From JAIYCX01 sp044351785 (lineage in GTDB: Bacteria > Bdellovibrionota_C > UBA2361 > SZUA-149 > DAOLCO01), in NCBI GenBank assembly GCA_044351785.1, contig JBILFC010000030.1:1-17381 (forward strand): a stretch of 17,381 nucleotides of DNA, read 5' to 3'. The position numbers and the translations under genes were made by a program. This document shows positions 13,744 through 17,381 of the stretch, piece by piece. The notes beneath the pieces are model-generated. The model saw nothing but the letters and a program-made list of their open reading frames with translations, did not search any database and was not told the DNA's origin. Each line of letters begins with the position of its first letter. Position 1 is the stretch's first letter.

Positions 13744-13879
13744 CTCTCTTATGACTCGGATCACTCCATTTTCTCTTAGCTTCAGGCTCTTCACTATTCT
13801 TTTCTTGGAAATCTAAAAAAATATAGCCTAATAGTAAGCCACTAATGCATAATCCTAACAGTACTAATAATATAACCAT
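13733..13879 (-). CDS. 48-residue single-helix membrane protein
   Basis: A short frame from ATG 13877-13879 to TAA 13733-13735 encodes a hydrophobic helix at residues 2-22 (VILLVLLGLCISGLLLGYIF) followed by a charged tail that includes EKNSEEPEAKRKWSDPSHKR and ends DDC. The start is preceded by GGAGAAGGA at a good distance, the best ribosome site of this cluster. Its stop overlaps the next gene's ATG by 11 bases. With no protease or lipobox motif, it is most likely a small inner-membrane protein that starts the operon with the two exported-protein genes. No family is recognised. Its shortness limits certainty, but the ribosome site, membrane pattern and overlap support it. Confidence 0.6.
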   Translation of the reverse strand: MVILLVLLGLCISGLLLGYIFLDFQEKNSEEPEAKRKWSDPSHKRDDC

Positions 13880-13904
13880 ATCTTATTTCCTTCTCCATTT
13901 CAAA

Positions 13905-13934
13905 GGTGTCCCTTAAGTATTCTTAAAGGACACC
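13905..13934 (-). terminator. Terminator-like hairpin after the zinc-finger gene
   Basis: GGTGTCCTTTAAG and CTTAAGGGACACC (minus strand) form a 13-base stem with one G-U pair and a 4-base loop, 17 bases after the stop of the gene at 13951-14397. Only TTT follows on the minus strand, so termination is probably partial. It separates the zinc-finger gene from the 48-residue gene. Confidence 0.55.
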
Positions 13935-13950
13935 ATCGCAAATTAATTAT

Positions 13951-14397
13951 CTAAACCTCATCAGGAATCTTGTCTATATCGATATTTAGCTCTTCAATTA
14001 ATTTAGCTCTAAGCCTATGATGAATATCAGTAGGTACACTTACATTACTATTCAAGGACCCTGATAAATTCTTTAGCTCCTTAGTTTCTACACATATTTT
14101 TTCACATCTTTTACAAGCAGCGACATGCCTTTCAACACGATGAGCAGTAAGCTCATCAAGCTCACCATCGACAAAGTCCTGAAGAAGCTCTTCAGATAAC
14201 CCACAAGTATGTTGACCGCTCCCCTCCAAATCTATTTCCTCCCCATAAAAATCCTGTGATAAAACCACATTGCCTGAAACAGCCCAAAAACCTCTACGAC
14301 TAGCTCTAGTATCTTTAGAAGCGTAGCTTAAGTTACCATATTCGATATTAGATGCTATTTGTGCCGATAAGAATGACTTAATTCGATCAGTATACAT
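13951..14397 (-). CDS. ZAS zinc-finger (anti-sigma-type) protein
   Basis: The 148-residue soluble protein has a zf-HC2-like segment at about 64-107: CGLSEELLQDFVDGEL (65-80), then His91-x3-Cys95-x2-Cys98, the ZAS motif used by zinc-binding anti-sigma factors, plus Cys65 as a possible fourth ligand. The first 60 residues are polar and Ser/Arg-rich and the C-terminal 35 are charged, with no membrane helix, unlike many ECF anti-sigma factors. No sigma factor gene is adjacent; the upstream neighbour is a response regulator. A GGGGG tract precedes the ATG by about 10 bases. It probably binds a sigma factor encoded elsewhere or is a redox/zinc sensor. Partner unknown. Confidence 0.75.
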   Translation of the reverse strand: MYTDRIKSFLSAQIASNIEYGNLSYASKDTRASRRGFWAVSGNVVLSQDFYGEEIDLEGSGQHTCGLSEELLQDFVDGELDELTAHRVERHVAACKRCEKICVETKELKNLSGSLNSNVSVPTDIHHRLRAKLIEELNIDIDKIPDEV

Positions 14398-14503
14398 ATT
14401 TATTAAACCCCCGTTACAAAGTTGTTACATCATTGAGATAGATCTGTGATGAAAAGGGATTCAAGAAAAATTAAACTTTTCTCAAACAAATAAAAAATAA
14501 CTA

Positions 14504-14524
14504 TAAGTACTTAATATTATTAAG
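14504..14524. promoter_or_regulatory. Overlapping palindromes upstream of the zinc-finger gene
   Basis: TAAGTACTTA (14504-14513) is a perfect palindrome and overlaps CTTAATA-T-TATTAAG (14510-14524), perfect apart from the single central base. On the minus strand a weak promoter-like pair, TTGCTT and TATAGT with 16 bases between, overlaps them. This would suit an operator for the zinc-finger gene. AT-rich DNA produces such palindromes often, so confidence is low. Confidence 0.25.
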
Positions 14525-14546
14525 CAAAAGAAGCTAAAAACTAAGA

Positions 14547-15296
14547 TTAGATCCCCAATACAAACTTATAACCGACCCCGTGAACTGTCAATATATGCTG
14601 AGGTCTATCTGGTGAAACCTCTAATTTCTGCCTAAGTCGTGCAATAAAATTATCGACTGTTCTGGTTGTTGGATATGAATTATATCCCCAAACATGATCA
14701 AGCAACTCATCTCTAGTGACAGGCACATCTACCTTATTGTAAAGATATTTTATTAACTCAAATTCCTTAGCAGACAAACTAAGCTCTACCTTGCCCTTTT
14801 TAGCCCGATAAGATTTAAAATCAATTACTACATCAGAAAAACTAAGCTCTAATTCATCGCTTATTTTATTTTCTACAACCTCTTTTACAGCTAAGTTCTG
14901 ATTACGCCTAAGAATTGCCTTTAATCTTGCAAACAACTCTCTCATCCCAAAAGGTTTAGTTAGATAATCATCCGCACCTAATTCAAGCCCCACAACCTTA
15001 TCAATTTCGCTACTCTTAGCCGTTAACAATATTATTGGAGTATAAGTTACTGACTGACGAATCTTCCTACAAACCTCAAAACCATCCAAACCTGGCATCA
15101 TAACATCTAAAATTACAAGATCTGGAGCTTCGAGTTCATATAACTCAATACCACTTACTCCATTATCTGCAGAAATAACCTGATATCCCTCTAACTTCAG
15201 ACTATCCACTAAACCCTCTCTTACAACGGGTTCATCCTCAATAATGAGAATCTTAGCTAAACTAGCTCCTGTCGAATTTGCACCGTTCTGATTCAT
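14547..15296 (-). CDS. OmpR/PhoB-family response regulator
   Basis: The 249-residue protein has a receiver domain (about 14-128) and a winged-helix DNA-binding domain (about 148-247). In the receiver, IIEDEP gives the acidic pocket (Glu20, Asp21), LVILDVMMPG puts the phosphoacceptor at Asp64, Thr92 and Lys114 (YLTKPF) are the switch residues. The C-terminal part shows LSLSAKEFELIKYL, TRDELLDHVWGYN, and TVDNFIARLRQKLE followed by TVHGVGYKF, typical of OmpR-type wings. It therefore acts as a phosphorylation-controlled transcription factor. No histidine kinase flanks it; the gene lies between the SppA gene and the zinc-finger gene, both on the same strand. Confidence 0.94.
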   Translation of the reverse strand: MNQNGANSTGASLAKILIIEDEPVVREGLVDSLKLEGYQVISADNGVSGIELYELEAPDLVILDVMMPGLDGFEVCRKIRQSVTYTPIILLTAKSSEIDKVVGLELGADDYLTKPFGMRELFARLKAILRRNQNLAVKEVVENKISDELELSFSDVVIDFKSYRAKKGKVELSLSAKEFELIKYLYNKVDVPVTRDELLDHVWGYNSYPTTRTVDNFIARLRQKLEVSPDRPQHILTVHGVGYKFVLGI

Positions 15297-15368
15297 TCAA
15301 ATAATTTCTATCATATTAATCTATAATACCCATGAGCTGATAACTTAGGCAAGCTTAGAGTATGCCCC

Positions 15369-16286
15369 TTAGTATGCCTGATAACGTAGACTCATAGTCT
15401 GAAATTTCTTTGGAAGGATTGCTAAAGTCCCCTCATGTTGCATATTCTCTATAATCTCTGGGAAACTAAGTTTCTTCGGTGGATATACCATCTGTGGATC
15501 TGTAATAGTACCCTCTGCATCTCCATTTGCTAGCCTCAACGCTTCCCTTGCCGCATCTCTTAAAGTACCTATCGCATCAGATAAACCAAGCTTCACAGAT
15601 GTCTCACCTAATATAATCCTTCCGTCCGCAAATTCCTTAACTTTTTCAATTGGAATATTTCTTCTAGTCGAAACAGTAGTAATAAATTGGTTATAGGCCT
15701 CCATAGCAACGGACTGAAGAAAAGACTTATCTTCCTCTGTAAACTCACGAAATGGTGTACCAGAATCCTTTAGGGCACCACTCTTAATTATATTAAACTG
15801 GACACCGAATTTATCCATAACAGCTTTAAAATTAGGCATCATTAAGATAACCCCAATAGAACCTGTCATTGTCCCCGCCTGAGTGTAAACTTTTTTACAA
15901 CCCATGGATGAATAAAGACCACCTGAAGCTGCAACATTGCCTAATGAACATACCACTGGTTTCTTCTCACCAGCTTCAACTATATATTTATAAATTTCTT
16001 CCGATGCACCGACTGCACCACCTGGAGAATCAATTGCTATAACAATTGCTTTTATTTTATCATCCTTAACAAACTTCTCTAACTTCTCTCTAATATCCCT
16101 AGATGAACTAATTTCACCTTGCAATTCTACAATTCCAACTTGATTCTTACTATCACCCATCATACTAGGTAGGTCACCACTGCCTAGATTTTTGGCAATT
16201 AAAACAACAATTGCTAAAAAAGCTAACATACCCATTAAAGAGATGAATCCAAGTGCAACTAACAAATTTTTAAAAATTGATTTCAT
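15369..16286 (-). CDS. sppA: Signal peptide peptidase SppA (S49, short form)
   Basis: This single-domain SppA (305 residues from ATG 16284-16286) degrades leftover signal peptides in the membrane. An N-terminal helix (about residues 6-31) anchors it. Key motifs, numbered from this start, are IDSPGGAVGASEEIYKYI (86-103), GNVAASGG with catalytic Ser121, QAGTMTGSIGVI (136-147) and KSGALKDSG with catalytic Lys173; the 52-residue spacing between Ser and Lys fits the SppA dyad. The start is uncertain: the frame continues to a GTG at 16341-16343, and a TTG at 16332-16334 has AGGTGG five bases before it, which would add 16 residues. It is divergent from the gene at 16458. Confidence 0.92.
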   Translation of the reverse strand: MKSIFKNLLVALGFISLMGMLAFLAIVVLIAKNLGSGDLPSMMGDSKNQVGIVELQGEISSSRDIREKLEKFVKDDKIKAIVIAIDSPGGAVGASEEIYKYIVEAGEKKPVVCSLGNVAASGGLYSSMGCKKVYTQAGTMTGSIGVILMMPNFKAVMDKFGVQFNIIKSGALKDSGTPFREFTEEDKSFLQSVAMEAYNQFITTVSTRRNIPIEKVKEFADGRIILGETSVKLGLSDAIGTLRDAAREALRLANGDAEGTITDPQMVYPPKKLSFPEIIENMQHEGTLAILPKKFQTMSLRYQAY

Positions 16287-16362
16287 AAAAGCATAATTGT
16301 TTATTAAATAATAACTGGCCCAATTTAAGACCAATGTAACCACCTATATTTAGGTCATTTTT

Positions 16363-16389
16363 ATTATATATGATAGGGGGAAAGTTAAA
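16363..16389 (-). promoter_or_regulatory. Candidate sigma-70-like promoter for sppA
   Basis: On the minus strand a perfect TATAAT lies at 16368-16363, with a poor -35 candidate TTTAAC at 16389-16384, 15 bases away. Transcription would start near 16356, just before the possible GTG and TTG starts of the sppA frame. The -10 match is good, but AT-rich sequence yields many such hexamers. Confidence 0.35.
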
Positions 16390-16457
16390 TCTTAGGAAAT
16401 GAAGCGATTTAAGTGTTTTTAGCATCTAAAGAAGGGGAAATCTAAGGCTTAAGATTA

Positions 16458-17381
16458 ATGACAACTATATCAACCGATCAGATCAATATACAGCTAGAAG
16501 TCCCGACTCAACAGACAAAAGTCTCTGAAAATTTACAAATTAAGACCACTCAAGTCCTTCCTACCCTAGCCCCCAATCTTAAAGTTGGAGACCTAATTCA
16601 ATTTCTGGTTAAAGAAGTCCGCGCAAACAACACTGGATTGTTATACTATTTTGGACAGTTAATAGAAGCCAAACTACCACAAGAATTAAAAAGTGGTGAT
16701 ATCGTAAAAGCCGAAGTTCAAAGACAGAATGAAAGTGTAATACTTAAAATTAAGGAAATCTTAGAAAAGGCTCATAGCCCGCTTGAATCAAACGGATTAA
16801 TTATTGAAGCCGATTCAAATATACAAGAAATTCTAAGCCATAAAGTAGAATTTCTGTTAAAATCCTTAGATTCTATTCTAAGAAAAGTAAATGAAAGTCC
16901 TACTAGTCATGAACCCACTGAGGTGCTTTTACCATTTCCGGAAATTAAACCAGAACTCAAAACCTACGAATCTCTGCGGAGAATCTTAGACACTCTAAAA
17001 AATATACTTCCGAAGGAAAATGAACTTACAATAAGCCATAATATCAATAGTGCTATAAATAAGATTCACGATGGCTCAATCCTCAGCAATCTCGATAAAG
17101 CGATTGAGACACTAAATCTAGAACTACTCAATTTAGATATTGGCCATGAGGCTAAATTCTCAAATGAACTTATTAAGAAACTTACCAGTATTCAGAATCT
17201 ATCAAAGGGAGAAGTTACACCCGAAAAAATAGATTTAGAGCTCAAAAAACTAATTACAATTCTAGGCAGAGAAATAGGGACAGAGGAATTTTCACCGACA
17301 ACCCTTACTCCGCAAAAATTGAATTTTAAAATCTCACTTCAACAACTCAAGCTATCCCTAGAAAAGATTATCACCCAAGAA
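16458..17381 (+). CDS. Partial frame, possible FliK-like (hook-length control) protein
   Basis: A frame opens at ATG 16458 and stays free of stops to the right edge (308 codons), so the gene is incomplete. An in-frame stop at 16443 limits upstream starts. Residues 1-35 are a polar, Gln/Thr-rich lead. At about 40-85, LKVGDLIQFLVKEVRANNTG and the following LYYFGQLIEAKLPQELKSGD look like the small beta-barrel segment seen in FliK-like N-terminal regions. The rest is helical, with several leucine-rich amphipathic stretches. A FliK-like C-terminal domain, if present, lies outside the window. No flagellar genes are visible here, so the name is tentative. The ribosome site is weak, with AAGGGG about 20 bases away. 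Confidence 0.55.
   Translation, partial: MTTISTDQINIQLEVPTQQTKVSENLQIKTTQVLPTLAPNLKVGDLIQFLVKEVRANNTGLLYYFGQLIEAKLPQELKSGDIVKAEVQRQNESVILKIKEILEKAHSPLESNGLIIEADSNIQEILSHKVEFLLKSLDSILRKVNESPTSHEPTEVLLPFPEIKPELKTYESLRRILDTLKNILPKENELTISHNINSAINKIHDGSILSNLDKAIETLNLELLNLDIGHEAKFSNELIKKLTSIQNLSKGEVTPEKIDLELKKLITILGREIGTEEFSPTTLTPQKLNFKISLQQLKLSLEKIITQE

Noticed and set aside
1..17381. tRNA or rRNA genes
   Set aside because: Scanning the intergenic regions on both strands I found no cloverleaf-like arrangement or conserved T-loop; none can be supported.

Overview
The window is AT-rich (mid-30s % G+C by eye) bacterial chromosome from a Gram-negative, respiring organism: it carries complex I genes, Sec-type signal peptides, a periplasmic disulfide-forming fusion enzyme and an SppA protease. 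I cannot place it in a phylum. The long PurM is the kind familiar from Bacteroidetes, while the VKOR-DsbA fusion and a possible FliK-like start at the right edge point elsewhere, so a deep-branching or poorly sampled lineage is plausible.

Layout. 1-3872 (minus strand): a tight complex I operon, nuoC-nuoD-nuoE-nuoF and the first codons of nuoG; nuoA and nuoB are not next to it. 4059-5747 (plus): yajQ and a long-type purM, divergent from nuoC. 5748-7710: a small accessory island with four copies of a dispersed repeat (three direct, one inverted), a GIY-YIG nuclease gene beside an inverted pair of these repeats, two paralogous small membrane proteins, and a small FKBP-type protein directly upstream of the second paralogue. 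7711-8889 (minus): a potassium channel with nucleotide-binding (RCK/TrkA-N-like) domains on both sides of the pore. 9044-9934 (plus): a four-helix membrane protein with a GRDP-like N-terminus and a Ser/Gly/Cys-rich tail. 9935-10577: a 643-base stretch with two possible arginine-rich miniproteins on the minus strand and an RNA leader with competing hairpins. 10578-10910 (plus): a small membrane protein ending at a clear intrinsic terminator.

10975-12195 (minus): a VKOR-DsbA fusion for periplasmic disulfide formation. 12296-12787 (plus): a membrane-anchored VOC-fold-like protein. 12794-13879 (minus): three overlapping or abutting genes for a 48-residue membrane protein and two exported proteins of unknown role. 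13951-14397 (minus): a ZAS zinc-finger protein of anti-sigma type. 14547-15296 (minus): an OmpR-type response regulator without an adjacent kinase. 15369 to about 16286 (minus): SppA-type protease. 16458 to the right edge (plus): an incomplete reading frame with weak FliK-like features.

How they work together. The nuo genes encode the NADH-input and connecting arms of complex I. The cluster at 10975-16343 is rich in envelope functions (disulfide formation, exported proteins, membrane protease, anti-sigma-like and two-component regulators), which suggests envelope maintenance, but that link rests on proximity alone. The repeat/GIY-YIG island and the region at 9935-10577 are the least explained parts.
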